64,000 nt of DNA, taken from NCBI RefSeq assembly GCF_008831285.2, contig NC_045139.1:6666204-6730203 (forward strand). The letters run 5' to 3'. Source of the DNA: Nymphaea colorata (taxonomy: Eukaryota > Streptophyta > Magnoliopsida > Nymphaeales > Nymphaeaceae). The translations under genes and the position numbers were made by a program. Shown here piece after piece: positions 25,588-39,600 of this stretch. A model generated the notes under the pieces. That model saw nothing but the letters and a program-made list of their open reading frames with translations. It did not search any database and had not been told where the DNA came from. Every line of letters begins with the position of its first letter. The first letter of the stretch is position 1.

Positions 25588-28500
25588 GATGAAGGATATA
25601 TTGGAAATGCTACGGGTCACCTGTACATTATTGCTATAACTGAAGCTTGGGCGTGAGGACCCATATGAATTGACCCAGCAGCTTTTTCATGAGACAGGAA
25701 ACAAAAATTTTGAGGAAGTTCAGAAAAATTAGGCTTTTCTTGTGTGCCAAGAATCTGTAAATAGTCATTCAAAATCTGTTAACTGAAACATATAATTCAT
25801 TGTGCTCATTGCAGTAGTTCATGCACAAATGTACTTCTTCCTTGCTGTAATTTGTAGTGATTATGGATATCCAAAATAGAATGGTTGAAGAGTGTCATCT
25901 TCCCTCACACCAAATGGACTCTCTTATTGTCATTTAAAGTAGTGTATAATACTTCTGGAAGATTTCTGGGATTCTGATTCATCACTTGCAGGGGCGACTT
26001 TCCCAGTTTGATGGTTTTTTGTAATTGATGTCCCTTTAGTTAATCTATTGTTTTCTTTCATATTGTATTCAACTTTCTTTGTGCTGCTTGTTGCAATCTT
26101 CTGAGCACATTTCAGTGTTGCAAGTGCATTGTGTAGTCGTCTTTCAATTCTGAGCTGGTAAATTTTTTAATTGGTTATTTTAATTGGTTGTAGCATCTGC
26201 TTAGTCCTTAAAGCGATTATTGCTTATAACGTCTAAAATTTTTGCTTCATATTTAGGAGATCAAATTGGTCATGTAGCCTGCTGGAAATATTCCACTTCA
26301 TTACCTCCGACTTCTGAGATTCCTTGTACTCATAGAAAGCTATGTATAGGCAGAATCTAAATTCATGTGAAACCCATGGGTTTAATCAGTTCTATGGTTT
26401 ATCAACATTTTCTGTCGAATCGATCTATTCAAGAATTTCTACTTGTTAAAGATCCATTGTTACTTTAAAAGTGCCTCAATCTCCATGCTTTCAGGTGTTC
26501 TTGGGCAAAGTTAACCATATAAATGTCATCTACTTTGTTGATACAAATGTGGTCTACTTGGTTGATTTATTAAAGATTCACGCTTCAATTGTGCTTGTCT
26601 TTCACTTGATTGTGTTTTTTAAGATTGCAATCTTTTTATATTTTAATAATTTTTTCTAGATGAATGTTGCAAATTTCTATATGCATGTTAAACATTTGCG
26701 ATTCTGAGGTCGTGCGGTCAGTCTTGCTTAAAGTGACCACTGAATACTTTTACAGTTAAAAAAAGTTTTCAGGTAAATTTAGATCTGTCAATTACAAGTG
26801 AATGAAGAAAAAAGGTAATTTCTATGTTCTTTAGTCTCATCCGTGGACCGTTGCCACAAATATTATTGTTGGGAAAGTTGAATGTGATTTATTCTAAAGA
26901 TTGAGGTAGCTCCATCATCCATAAAACACTATATATTTTATAAATATGTCTCAATCTTGAAGGTGGATTTACCTAACATTTTGTTACTGTTCTTGTTGTC
27001 AAACGGCCTCTAAAGATTGAGGTAGCTCCATCATCCATAAAACACTATATATTTTATAAATATGTCTCAATCTTTAAGGTGGATTTATCTTACAGTTTGT
27101 TACTGTTCTTGTTGTCAAACGGCCTCTAAAGAGACGCAACATTTTGTTTCTGTTCTTGTTGTCACGGCCTCTAAAGGGACACGACGGGGATAGTGTGCCT
27201 CCTACACGTTCTCAAACTAAATTACGAGTTAATTTCCACCTTTTGGTATTTGATGCTGCTTAGCTGTTTAAGAACTTGACAATGAATAGTAGCCTATGTA
27301 GAAACAGCTTCATATGGTCGTCCTCTTTTTTTATTTAAAAAATTGAAATGAAAATACCATTTAAATTTCTCACCGAGCAACTTCCGTATATTTGGTTCTG
27401 CAAAAGTCGTCATTGTAATGATGAGAGTATGCTGATGACTCAATGACTCCTTTAGCTGCACTTAGACGGCAAAATGAGAGGTGACCTGATATTTATTCTG
27501 CTTTTAACTGAGTTAACTTAGCTTATCTGAACAAATGAGATTCATATATTGATTTGTGAGGTATTGAAATCAGATGACTACTTCTATGGCTAGATGTTTA
27601 TTTTTTTATTTTGTTTTGTAAAAAAACTATCGTAAATGGTACATTTGCGACGGCTAGCTAGCGGTTTTTAGCCGAAATGCACTTTTTGCAATAGTTTTTA
27701 ACGACACTAAATTTAAAAAAAAGAAAGAAAAACATCTGGCCACAGCAGTATCTGGCTGATTTCAATTTTCCTTTGATTTGATAAAGCTTATGAGAGATGA
27801 CAATTATAAATTAAAATTTTGTGTTAACGATTGTGAAAACAGTATCTTACAGAGTAGAGGAAAGAGATTTCAGAAGAACATGTAATCTAAAAAATAAGTA
27901 ACTGCATCTAGTCACCACTGCCGCTATGGTACTGTATAGGCCAATACACATCGTGTAGTTCAACGTTTGAAACAATATTTGTTCCGGTCGGCACTGTTTG
28001 TTCTTGGAAAAACTAACTTTTGAAAGAAAAAGAGAAGGCCGATACGGGCCAACAACAACAAGGCCAATATGCCGTCCGGTATGCAAACTGCTACGGTGCC
28101 CAAACGAATAGTAACAAGGTTGCATCTGATGCAACCTGAAGTTGGGACAGCAGGCAAAAGACAAGCAAACTTTGCTGGTTTACAGCCTAGTCTACACCTC
28201 AAGCCAAGCCGTCCCAAATAAAGGATATTGGACAAGAAAGGGCGGTGCCTAATTGGCCGTGATACTTTTTGAGTTCTTAACAAGTCTATTGGTACTTACA
28301 CTACTTCCGGAACCAAACAAAAATATAAAACTAAAGAGAGGAAAAACGATGAGTTTATGCTTCTTCTCTCTCCCATCTCTTTAATTCCACGCTTGTTGAC
28401 GAAGTTCTGGATCTGGTTGCAAGTGCCAATCTTACTTTAGGTAGGCCTCTTAAAAGAAAAATTTCATAGCAGAAGGCTTATTTAGTTTTTTTGTATAATC

Positions 28501-29676
28501 AACCGACAGTATTTTGTCTCTACATGATGAATGAAATGGGATTGTGGGTGGTGAATAGTGTAGCCATAGATTGGAAATATCATAAAATTATGACGATTAG
28601 TAAGTGATTGAATAACCAAAAAGACCATTTACTTATAAAGTTCTGTTGGGATTCGAGGAAGTATCTAATGGTTGAAGAGGGAGCATAGGGGTTAAATGTT
28701 GAAGTTTGTTGAGCAACATTCGTGCCAATGTTTTCAAAGAATTAAGAGTGCATATATATGTATATATGCGAATTATTCTTGGCAAGTTGTGCGTATATAG
28801 ATTCGCCTGGCACTTGAGATTCAAGGGCCAGATGGATCGAGAAAGAAATTTTACTCTGAAATCCTTTATCTCGACTTAAGATATCTTCTTCTGTCATGTT
28901 TAATTTCCTGGATGCCCATTCAAGTCTGTTGCTCGACCTGCTTTTGTCACGCTCAAATGCAATCATCAGCTCGTAAGCTCAAAACAGAAACATGGTCTAA
29001 CCTTAATACCACCTTCAAGCATGCCCTTGCTTTTTGTAGGGTCTATTTTCACCCTCAAAATAGAAGACAAGTTATCCAGGTGAAACTTATCTCCCCTCTC
29101 TAGAAAGGTCTCAAATCCAACTACGAGTTCACGTGGGCTAATCTCCCCCTACTTTTAGCATCATCGTATTAGAATCCAGCCTCCAATATTCATCCAATCC
29201 AGTTTTTAGCTTTAGGTCCCTAGTTTACATCTTTACCAACCTGTCAGGATCCTCCGCACATTCAGCCAAAAAGAGTCATTATCTGAACATTTCCTGACCA
29301 CACCTCAACCTGCTTCACTGGGTTTTGAAACATTTCAATCCCAAGTAGGACAACATCTAACAGGTGTCAGGGACTGTACGCTCACATGGTCTGAAAGATC
29401 ATGAACAGCACAGGTTATCAGAACAAGCAACCAGTTTTTGGACCAAAAGAAAAGGAATTTGATAGAAAAGGATAAGCAGTTCATTGATTGCAACAGAGGA
29501 GGTTTCACAGAAATACAGCAGTTTGTCAAGTAGTTCCAACTTATTACCGAAACAAATTTTATACATCTTGTACAGACAACAGAACCGAAAAGACAAATTG
29601 GTGAAACAGTCTACTGGGTACAGTCCTCATGCTTTCATTAGTAAATCTGGAACTTCTGCTTTTTTTATGAGTCCAC
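25588..29676. other. intergenic region between convergent PTAC10 and ankyrin genes
   Basis: About 4.1 kb that should include the 3' UTRs of both genes. It holds the 116-bp tandem repeat at 26896-27177 and AT-rich sequence. The 105-107-codon minus-strand frames near 27850-28283 show no family signature and were not called. Confidence 0.6.
26896..27177. repeat. 116-bp tandem repeat, two full copies and a partial third
   Basis: Copies start at 26896, 27012 and 27128. Copies 1 and 2 are nearly identical over 116 bp, and the third keeps only the end with CTGTTCTTGTTGTC and CGGCCTCT. Each full unit starts with AAAGATTGAG and contains CTCAATCTT about 60 bp later, so each can also form a small hairpin. 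Confidence 0.9.
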
Positions 29677-32482
29677 TCATGCTTCTGAAAAAATTGAACG
29701 CCCGTAGGAATGACCTCCCTGCTGGTCTGGTATCTGGTTCTCTGTAAACAGGCCATGTGCGCCGAAACAGAAGTACTGGTTCATTAATCTGTTACTTGAA
29801 TTCAACTTGTCATACGGTTCAGAATTTATGGATGTCTTGCAACCAGAAGGCCCATTCTCATGATCAGATTCAACTTCCTTGAGCTTCTCAGATGATGAGG
29901 GCTCTGAAGAAGACTGAGAAGGCATTCCTTGAATAACCCCATGCATCAACCCGGCAGCAAATCTTTTCTTTGCAGATGGACTAGGAAGAATGCTCCTAAT
30001 TGCAAGTGTCCGTTTGTTGTTCAGGAGAGATGTTGTGGAGAATCGTTGCCTCAGTGGAGTTGGCGTGTCCTGATGATCATACCAACTGTGTTTGTCCTCC
30101 ATGGATTCTTCATCACCACCATGTTGCCACCCACTCCTTGTGCTATCCTTTTCAGTCTGCGCATCACTCCCTGGCTTTTTAGATCTGCCCTTCTTGTAGG
30201 CCCATCCAAGTAGGTTCCTCAATCTCCGTGCAGCAGAAGTCACAGAGTTGCTGGGTTTGTGAATGGTGTGAGGTCCAGGACTCATGTCCATAATCTCAAA
30301 ATGGCTGAATTCACCACTCTTGCTGCTGTTTGAGCAAGAACTTGACCTCACGCTGCAGGCCTTTTCTGCTGGATCATATGCGTTTTCTGTTCCAGAATAC
30401 AGAAATATCTCAGCATCTGATATCTTAAAGGAAGTGCCTGGACTGCTCCCCATACTCTGCATTTTCAAGTGTGAAGTCAGAGCATTTCTGGCCGAGTGAC
30501 TGCGTGAATTTGAAATACCACCCGCTGAAACCAGCTGCTTGATCAATATTTCAGAAGATGCAGAGTGTGGATGTAGATTGAGAAGATCCAAAGGCGTCAA
30601 CCCATCAAGATCACAAATGTTTACATCAATTGAAGTAACAGACATTAGGAGGTCAACCAAATCACAACTGATATTTCCAGTCATCGCAAGATGGAGGGCT
30701 GTCCTCCCCTCATTATTCTTGAGATTAATAAACTCCGCCAGACACACAACTTGTCCACTAACTAACACCTTCATCAGCTCCATCTGTCGATCTAATCTTC
30801 GAAAACCTGGGGTTCGGAAGCCAGAAACAGCCATATGGAGAAAAGTATCCCCTGCATCATTTGTTGCAGACGATAAGGAAAGAGAAGCAAGAACTAGAAC
30901 CTTGACTACTTCCAAATGGCCACGGAAAGCTGCCGAATGCAGTGCTGTGTTTCCTTGGTTGTCCCTAGAGTTAATTATTTCGAAAGACTCCACCAGATTC
31001 CTTACCACCTGCAGCACAATATTAAGACCTTGGTTAACGCTGAAACAGGCAGCAAGCTGATCGTACGAGCATGAACACTCATGATAGGGAGAGCTGAAAT
31101 GGAACTGGGGAAATATGAGACGGTAAAGTTTACATGGTCATGCTTTAGAAGAAGCAGCAGTCATCATTCTTGATGAACAGATAACAGATTCATGTGACAG
31201 ACGAAAGAGGTAAGCCCGCTATTTGACATGCAACAGACTGTTTGACTTGCAGGTTGAACACTTTTAGAGACATGGGTTCAGTATATTTATAACATAAACA
31301 GAATTTGGGGTCATAAGAAATTTTCAAGACTTCAGACATAGAGATTCAATTTATTTTGTAACATGAGCTGAAGCAGAGAATAACAATTTCAGCATTTTGA
31401 AAACTGTCGTTCTGTGATGTGCCAAATCCATGGTCGCGTGCTGTACAAATACGTGAAGAATGGTTTTGTTTTAGTGAAGAACAAGAAACTTGGCAAGGAA
31501 CTGCCAACGTGAGAAAGAAGTGGAAGGGGAAAAAACTAACAGTAGAATTACAAGAAACTCTCTGTACTGTATATATCACAATTGGAGAGCAAGGTCCCCA
31601 GAACCTAATACCAGAATTTAACTAAGTGAAGCAAATGACTCAAAGCTTCATACTCCTCAAGAAGAGCAAAATTAAAGCTAAAGGCGTCGAGAAAATTGAT
31701 AACCATCAAACAGACAAGGGGAGAGAGAGAGAGAATGCTCACCTCAACCTGTCCTCTTGCTGCTGCTGCGTGCAGAACAGTGCATCCCTGTACGTCCCTG
31801 CATGCCAATGCATCTCCAAACTGAAGCAGCATCTCCCTTAGCACCTCCCAGCTGCCGCCTCTGGCCGCTGCATGGACGGCCCTGCTCATAATCTCTCCCT
31901 TGAACACATTCTCCTCCACCACCTCCTCCCCTTCCATCTGAGCTTCTGCCCCCATCAATGCTGCATCAAGGATCATCCTGAACACCACAATGCTCCTGCT
32001 CCTCGCCGCTGCGTACAGAATGTCCGTCACGCCATATTCCCCCTCTCCGAACACAAGGAACGGCTCTCTCCTCAGAAGCTCCTCCATGAATTCAACATCT
32101 CCGGCCGCGGCGGCCGTGTACAGAAGCCACCCGCCGTACCCAGCACGGATCAGGGAGTTGGCCCCATTGGTGCCGCGGACCTCGCAGTCATGGAAGAGGG
32201 CGCGGGCAACGGCGGCGCGGCCGCGGGGGCATGGATAAAATCAGGGTGGTCGTCCCAGACGGTCTCCAGTCGGCGGATCCGGCGGAGGGAGGTGAGCTTA
32301 ATGAGTAGGTTGCTATCCACGCGCAGGAGCGCTCGAACCAGGTCGTAGTGGCCGTTGGCTGCCGCGAGGTCTACTGGGGTGGCATACCACCATTGTTCGC
32401 CGGTGCTCTCCCACCGGAGGGGGAAGTAAACCGGTGGTTCCGGTAGTGGTGGAGGATCCATCTCTTCTGCCGCTCTGCCCAT
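29677..32482 (-). CDS. ankyrin-repeat protein with a 1-nt frameshift in exon 1
   Basis: Plant-specific ankyrin-repeat protein of unknown biochemical role; ankyrin repeats usually bind other proteins. Two exons: 31743-32482 and 29677-31008, with a 734-bp phase-0 intron. The N-terminus (VYFPLRWESTGEQWWYATP) and KLTSLRRIRRLETVWDD are the family hallmark. Ankyrin-type segments follow: TPVDLAAANGHYDLV, DILYAAARSRS, AVHAAARGGSWEVL, GCTVLHAAAARGQVE, GNTALHSAAFRGHLEVV, GDTFLHMAVSG, GRTALHLAMTG and GLTPLDLL. A Ser-rich C-terminal half contains RRLRNLLGWAYKKGR. The frame is broken near the GGGGG run at 32225-32229: upstream of it the frame ends soon at a stop, while the conserved continuation (NSLIRAGYGGWLLYTAA) is in the next frame. 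One extra base there would give about 690 aa. Start at 32482 is chosen; 32461 and in-frame upstream ATGs are alternatives. Exon 1 is GC-rich. Confidence 0.85.
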
Positions 32483-35400
32483 CTCTTTCCCTCTCCCTAT
32501 CTCTCTTGGAAATGACGGAAGCAGAGTTGGTATTCTACCCCTCTGTAGAGGCTGACTCACTCACTCACTCACTTCAATGCCGCTACCATGAAAGAAAGGA
32601 AACCGAAATGCTCCTTTCCTCACGAGAGAGAGAGAGAAAGAGTGGTTTCACAGAGGCAGAGCAGGACAGAACAGGCCACAGGAAAAGGAAACTAAAGCTG
32701 CCATCTAAGTCTCTCTGCACCTCTTTGATTTAGAGTATTTACACGTTCTCAAGATCCAAGAGAAGAAATCATAAGATGGTAAATCTGCAGAGCCACTTTC
32801 TTTGTTTTCTTTATATTTGATAACTTTCTTCCTCTCAAGTCAAATCTGGAAGATAAAACACCGCCCACTTCTTTTTTGTTGTCCTGTTCCTGCCCACTTC
32901 CATGAATCTGAACAATGAGAGAGAAAGAGATGGGCATAAGCTTGTCTACAATAAACTAATAATAAATCTAACGAGGCAAATAAGAAAAGTCAGTTAAAAT
33001 GCCAGAAATGATGACGGTGGTATTTACTCCCCATTGGTCGGTGGCAATACGCACTTTGATTCCCTTGCTCACTGCTTTCTGCAGACAAGAACAGTACAAC
33101 GATCAGTGAGAGGGCTCTGTCTCAATGATCTCATATCATATGATGCCAACTCTTTCTCTCTCTACAGATTAAATGTTATTTTTCTTTCCCTGCGGGACCT
33201 ATCTACAGCTTTGGGATTGTAGCCCTTTTCTCTGATCTGAACTAAAATTTATTTTTTTTTCACGGCATTTCTTTTCTCTAAACCAGGTGTGTTTAATTGA
33301 CACTGATAAAAAATTTATAGGTCTAAGAACCTTGGATTAAGATCAGACCCTCCTCGTAACTAATCTTCAATTCAATATTTTCTCAATGTAAAAGTGTAAA
33401 ATCATTATCTTAACTGTTGATCTTAGGTATAATCTAAGATCCTGAGTTTAATCAACCATAGATTTCATCATGGAGTTTTTTGCCATAACAGCACAAACAT
33501 GCCACATTAGATTCATGTCATCTATTCACTGCGACGTAATTCTTCCCGACATAAAAGTAACTACACTTTTTAATGGTTATTGACAATTATCTCGTGATTT
33601 CAAATCATTTTCGTTGTAAGCGTAACGTGAGCATGAATTAGCATGAAGCTACACTGACATCAAGATCCAAGATTCAATAAAAAAAAAGTTGGAACCAGAA
33701 AGTCATGAAGACCAAGATTCAGTAAATAAAAAATTCGTATCAGTAATCAAGATGGCCTTTGATCTTCTTCTCTTTCCAGTGGTATCAAGATATCAAAATT
33801 GCAAATAGGAGCAATCGATCAGACGCCCCCCAACAATAAGTCCAAGAAAAGAAAGATTGATGGACTCCGCATGTACGCCAAACTCTTACGAGAATCCATT
33901 GAGTGCACCATCTTCCTCCATGTGCTTCGATGTAACTCTTCTGGCTTTTACTATGGAAAAGAAACTTTATTTTATGTTCATTAATTTGACTAAAGAAACA
34001 TGGCGGTATGTTGAAATAAAGAAACAATAGAAACCTGCCATTTGCCTCAGAGCTTCGTGGTATATTGTTCTTAACCTCTTTCACATGTGAGATAACAGAG
34101 ATAAAATAATTAAACAGGTTACCTACTCAATCAAATTGGATCCAGCAGCCGGGTATGAACTTGAGTTAGAGGGTCGAAGTTCAGTTTGCTAGATTACTGG
34201 GATGGGGATGCAAATTCTTGTTCCGCTGATTGCAGGATTAAAATCTTTCGGTTTCAGGAAGCACGTGGTAGCTGTCGTGCGTTAATTCATTTGGGTTACA
34301 AATGGTGCAACACTTGAGTTGAAAAATATACCGTAAGTCCAATCAAGCTTTGAAGCAAGCCCGAAACTTAAAGACAAGAGTTTGGTATTCACGGATTTCA
34401 ATAAACAAACATTAAAAAAAGAAGTTAGAATGTTAAGAGAACTTTCAATAATTGGTTCAATATATGAGCCAGAACTACAATATATCTAGCAATCTTACCG
34501 TTGTATTTAAGAACATTGTAACCACTGCTTTAACTTAAGTACCGATGTGCTTGGTCATAAATTGTGCAGTTTAGTTCGAACTGGATCTGGATCAAACACA
34601 TTGATTGTCAGCCAATCTTAACCTATCCCAATCCAGAACTGCCGCTTACCCCATGAAAAGAATGTCAAAATTTTGAACCAGTTTGAACCGGAATAGTGGA
34701 TGAAAATTCATATCCAGGCGGCCTACATCACTAGATATCGTACTGCCACTTTAAAAATATTAGGTCTTGTCTCTCTCTCGGGTAGGCCCCAAATCACGGG
34801 GATCTCGTTCATACCAATCTTCGTTGCTCGCATTAAATGAAAATATGATTAGTGACATTAATATCAAATAATGATATAAGCAACAAGAATGATGAAACGA
34901 CAACTCAGACCAACAATGCAACCCTATGGATCATATGAAATGTCATGGCCGCAAGTTGGTTTTCTAATAAAAATTGTCCATAAAAATAAATACAACCTAA
35001 AAAAAAAATCATTTGATTGTTGAAAAACTATGCACATGTCTTATAAATTTACTTTATTTTTTTTAAGACAGATTCACGAAACAATATGGAACAACTTCAT
35101 GAAAAATCATACAAATAAACCTGGACATCATGGCTAGCCCGGCCAGACAAAATGCGGGGCTTAAGTAGGGCTGCTGCAACTTACTTGGCGCTCAGTTTAC
35201 TAATTATAAATTGGCTACCAACGAGCTGCTCGAACTGTAAAAAGCATCGAGGTGACCATAAGTTTACTTATGTCCCGACACAATTCTTGATTTAGGTGGC
35301 AAGAGAAAGAAGGGGAGGGGATGGGGCTTCGGCTTCTCACCTAAGTGGTAAGAACTCCCTCCGGCTCACCCAAAAAATAAGACTAAAAACATAATCATCT

Positions 35401-37079
35401 TAATTAGGGACCGACCGTTTGATGGCCTGAAAATGTCCTGTAAAGATGAATCCTTAAAAGAAATTTCAAATATTCAAAATTTTTCTCATTCCATCAAAAG
35501 TGGAATGAAAAATGTAACCGTTAAACAAGTTTTCGGAAAAATATTTCCACAAACATTGTGTGATTAAGTATATCTTATTTCTAGATGGACGATCAAACAA
35601 GAAACATAAACATTAACGCACCATGTTGATATTCTTGAAATATATTCCAAGAATACAGTGTTTTCTTTTATGGCAACACGTGCCCAAGCAAGTCCTATTT
35701 AGATAGTTTATTCGATCGTTCCCCCCGACTCGAACGTCTTTTAGGGTGTGGCAGACCGTCTCATGTTTGTATGTGCCAAACAAGGAGTGTGAAATCAAAC
35801 AACCTCCACAGCGGCCGGCCCTGTATGATACGAGATTCTTACTCGCTTTCGTTTGCTTTCGGCGACCAATAACTTTAACCCCGAAATTTATTGAGATAGA
35901 TAAGTGGACAGATACAAGTCGACCGGTACTGTAAGTCTGTGACCATCAAACCTGTGACATTTAATTCAACCATGTCCTCCAAAGTGATTCCAAACACATC
36001 ACAATCACCTCCACTGTGCTGCCTGAACCCTTAAAATATTTCACGTCAGGCACTTAGAGTGGCACATGTAGGCTTGTGTGGGCAGCTGCCCACACTGTGC
36101 AACAAAATTCTTTGATTTTCATATAGATGCACAGTTTCGCTTTGCTTGTTACTTTGGACTGCAAAAGATGGATGCGATATATCGCGTTAAAGATGGCGTA
36201 CTAGCCACCCAAGCCCCGACGCAATACAGAATTGTGGAGATAGGGAAAATAGAAGGACCTTCGGCATCATTTCCAAAAGTGGATTATTAATCTCATGCTC
36301 ACTCGAAAATTGGACTTTTTATCTCGTTAATCGAGTGACCGTGGATATTAGAAAGAGTCTTGGGGACTTGTGACAACACAGTTGCAACAAAAATTGATTC
36401 GATATCCAAAGTAAATGCAGCTGCTCTTTGATTTTGCTTGAAGTTAAATGTACAATTCAACATCACATGCCAACATTAATATATACATTGATACAAGTAA
36501 TAAAACTCTTGTGCCTGATTCATAAATTATTGGCCGTACGATGCACGATGGAATGATGTTAAGAACAGCCTAGCACGAAGCCTCGATCTCAAAATGGGTC
36601 GGTCAGGTCAGGTCAGGTCCCTACCTTTGCCTTTTACTTTTCCCTTCGTTCGGACCCACCTCCTCTCATCAATGTAGTGGTGGTGGGTGGATGCCAGGGT
36701 TAGGTCTCAGCCCGTGTCAGGACCCTCCCTCTCTCTCTCTTCACGTGCCAGGTACAATAAGGGTCCCGATCGATCCACCATGATGAAAAGCGACATGAAA
36801 TTAATAAATGTCCACGCATTCCTTTTTGAGCGCCACGGATATAATTTAATTCGAGCCCCCACACGTGGTTTATTGAAGCATGATTCGGCCCATGTCTGGT
36901 ATAAAATATAGATTATTTCCTTAGGTAAGATAAAGTAGTATAGTTGTTTCAATTCAACGGGCATAGCATAAGGTTTGCTGGTTGCGCATTTTTTTATTTT
37001 TGTAGATGTTATTTTTTTGGACAGTAAAAGATGGGATCGCGACACTCAAGTTTGAAAGTGGGTATCCCAATCAAGTCTC

Positions 37080-37460
37080 GCGCTGCCTAGGATCCCATTG
37101 AAAAAAGAATGTTAGGGTAGGAGGGGGAGGGGAGAGCCATTTCTGAAGAAACTCAGAGGGGATTTCCGGCACCCAATCGTCTCGGCGATCTCGATCATCA
37201 GCCAAAGCATGGTTCAATTCTTCTTCTCCCTCCCAAATGTTTGAAAATCCGGCGATGGAAGTGGCGGACGTGGTTCTTCCTCCATTTTCTCCGATGAACG
37301 ATGGTTGCGGATGCTTCCGGCACTGTGTGGGGACATCCAAAGCTTCAAACACCATGGCGCTCCTGATCTTTTTCAAGGGGTAAGTTGTTACCACTAGGAT
37401 TTGAACCATCGACCAACCGCTTAATAGCTGTTGATCCAACCAGCCACACCTCTTGGGGAC
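37080..37460 (-). mobile_element. SINE-like element with Pol III promoter boxes
   Basis: On the minus strand a B-box-like GGTTCAAATCC (37397-37407; 10 of 11 match GGTTCGANTCC) lies 28 nt after an A-box-like TGGCTGGTTGG (37436-37446). This tRNA-like head is followed by about 300 bp of moderately GC-rich sequence, which differs from the AT-rich surroundings. No tRNA cloverleaf can be completed, so a tRNA-derived SINE is favoured over a tRNA gene. The 3' limit is uncertain. Confidence 0.4.
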
Positions 37461-39514
37461 GGACTCCAACCGACGTTGATTTGTAAAACGGAATCGGCAA
37501 AACTGAGAATTAAGTGAATTGGCCATTCAATTCAGCTAAATCGCCTCAGATATAAATATTTTCAAAGTATTTTATAAAAGAATAGACAAAAATATTTAAA
37601 AAAAATATAACTAAAATTTCTTCCCACCCTTAGAATGACTCACATTTGTCATGTGCATTGCTTAGAACAGGGTCATCAATTTTTCTTTTCTTTTTGTGAA
37701 TTAATTCATGGCATACAAAGGCTGCCTTGCCACATGAAAAACTATATTATGTGAAATTAACTTTATTTCAAAGAGGAATTAAAATCAGCTAGCTGCCACA
37801 TATTGTTGGATGTTAAAATATTTGAAAGACTGTCGCTAAAACTACCATGCAACAGAAGCATTAGCAACAGTTTACATCATATTTATGATGTTTTTAGCAA
37901 CAGTTTATGGCACATTTATCCATAGTTTTAAAATATTTAAGCATCCAGCAACATCCAGGAGTCCGCTCATTTCAATTCCTTTTTGAAATAAATTCTGCAA
38001 CCTATGACTCAAGAGGTGGGGAAACTTTATGGGGTGGATGTCCTTGATTTTTTTTAGGAATGTCCACATATCCGATTTATATCATATCCAATGGGACCGT
38101 TCTACTATAAATTGGATATGAGAAAAAAATTAATATCAAGTTAAAAAATCAGATGTAATTAGGAAACTGGTTGTAGCATTAATGAGGCAAATGATAAACA
38201 GTTTGACCAAAATACCAATCTTACAATAACTAATTGTTTTGTGTATTTATTAAATAATTTTGAATATTCATTTTTTTTATTAAAAATAGCCCTATAGGAG
38301 CTGATGCATGCCACCAAATACTTCATCGAAAAATTAAAATTGTAGCAGATGAGCCATGTCGGGGCACTTGCTTCTCGCTTATATTTAGGGTCAAGTGTGG
38401 TATACAACAGTAAAAAGCTTTACAAAAAGTCAAGTGCCAATGGCACGAGAGACCGAAACCTTCTTCCTTTTTCCCTTCATCTTCAAGGTTTAAGGTAAGG
38501 TTTAAGGTTGTTTCAGGACTTAGCATGCAGTGAACCATCTGTCAACTAGAATAGAGTGTACCTACTGTTTACAGTTGTGAATAATAATACACCAAAACTT
38601 AACAGCAATAAGTTGTGACAATAAGTATCAAACTCGTTCGATTCATGTGCAAGAACGCGGGGGTGCCATTTTATAAAATAATTTTGAGTATTTTTAAGAA
38701 CTTTTTTTGTTTTTTTGATTATTTTTTGTATTTTTAATCTATATGTACAAAAATTATTTTTTAATATTTTTTGGCTGGCTGATTCTTTAAATCGGCAGCC
38801 TCGATGTCAAAGAACTTTTTTTACCTTATTAATAAGCAAGACGAGAATTTCAATGATCAATTCAAAAGTGAACTAAATTAATTTGGAAGCTTTAGCTTAT
38901 TAATAGACTGTGGGGGGCAACTTTTGTGTTAATGCAGTAAAAAGGAAGGCCTTTGAGACATAAAAGAAAGAAGAAAAAGGAACAAATGTATCAAGTACTC
39001 AAATGCACCTTGTATTTCTTGCATATGGACTCACATTTTCATATCTTACTATATTAAATTAACAAGTGGTATGTGTCTTTCGTGCGGAAAATCCCAACCA
39101 TTTAATAATTTTCTAAGGCATTCAAATTATGACCTTCTTATAGTGAGTGAGGTTTGGTTCAGGGGGGCTGGCAGGAGCCTTGGCTCTCCTCTAAAAAAGA
39201 AATAAAAATTTATATGTAAATTTAAAAAAAATATTTTTTATATACAAGTTTTAAAAATTAACTATAATTCAGCCTCCCTCATAAAATATTTGTGACTCAA
39301 CCCTCGGTTAAGTATATCCACATCCTTGCCCTTTTACTTTTCCTTTTCGGAACGCACCTACTCTTCCCTCCTTTCCCCCATTCATCAGTTTGGGTTAGTT
39401 ATTTGTTGGGGTGTCTCTCTCTCTCTCTCTCGTGTCACCCTAATAATTGGCTGGGTAAGGAACATAAGATGAGACACGTTTCATGTTCGATTTTCATGGG
39501 TGCTACTCTTCTAA

Positions 39515-39600
39515 TCTAACACGATTCAATCAAATATATTTGACATGCGAGCAAGACTCTAACACGATTCAATCAAATATATTTGACATGCGAGCAAGAC
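39515..39600. repeat. 43-bp perfect tandem duplication
   Basis: The 43-bp unit starting TCTAACACGATTCAATC and ending GCGAGCAAGAC occurs twice back to back (39515-39557 and 39558-39600) and appears identical, so the duplication is recent. Confidence 0.9.

Noticed and set aside
26896-27177. CRISPR-like spaced repeats
   Set aside because: The units are directly adjacent long tandem copies without unique spacers, in a plant nuclear context.
37381-37450. tRNA gene on the minus strand
   Set aside because: Only the internal promoter boxes match; acceptor stem and anticodon arm cannot be paired, so a SINE head is more likely.
37071-37526. 151-codon minus-strand frame
   Set aside because: It coincides with the SINE-like block and has no domain; an in-frame stretch of the repeat explains it.
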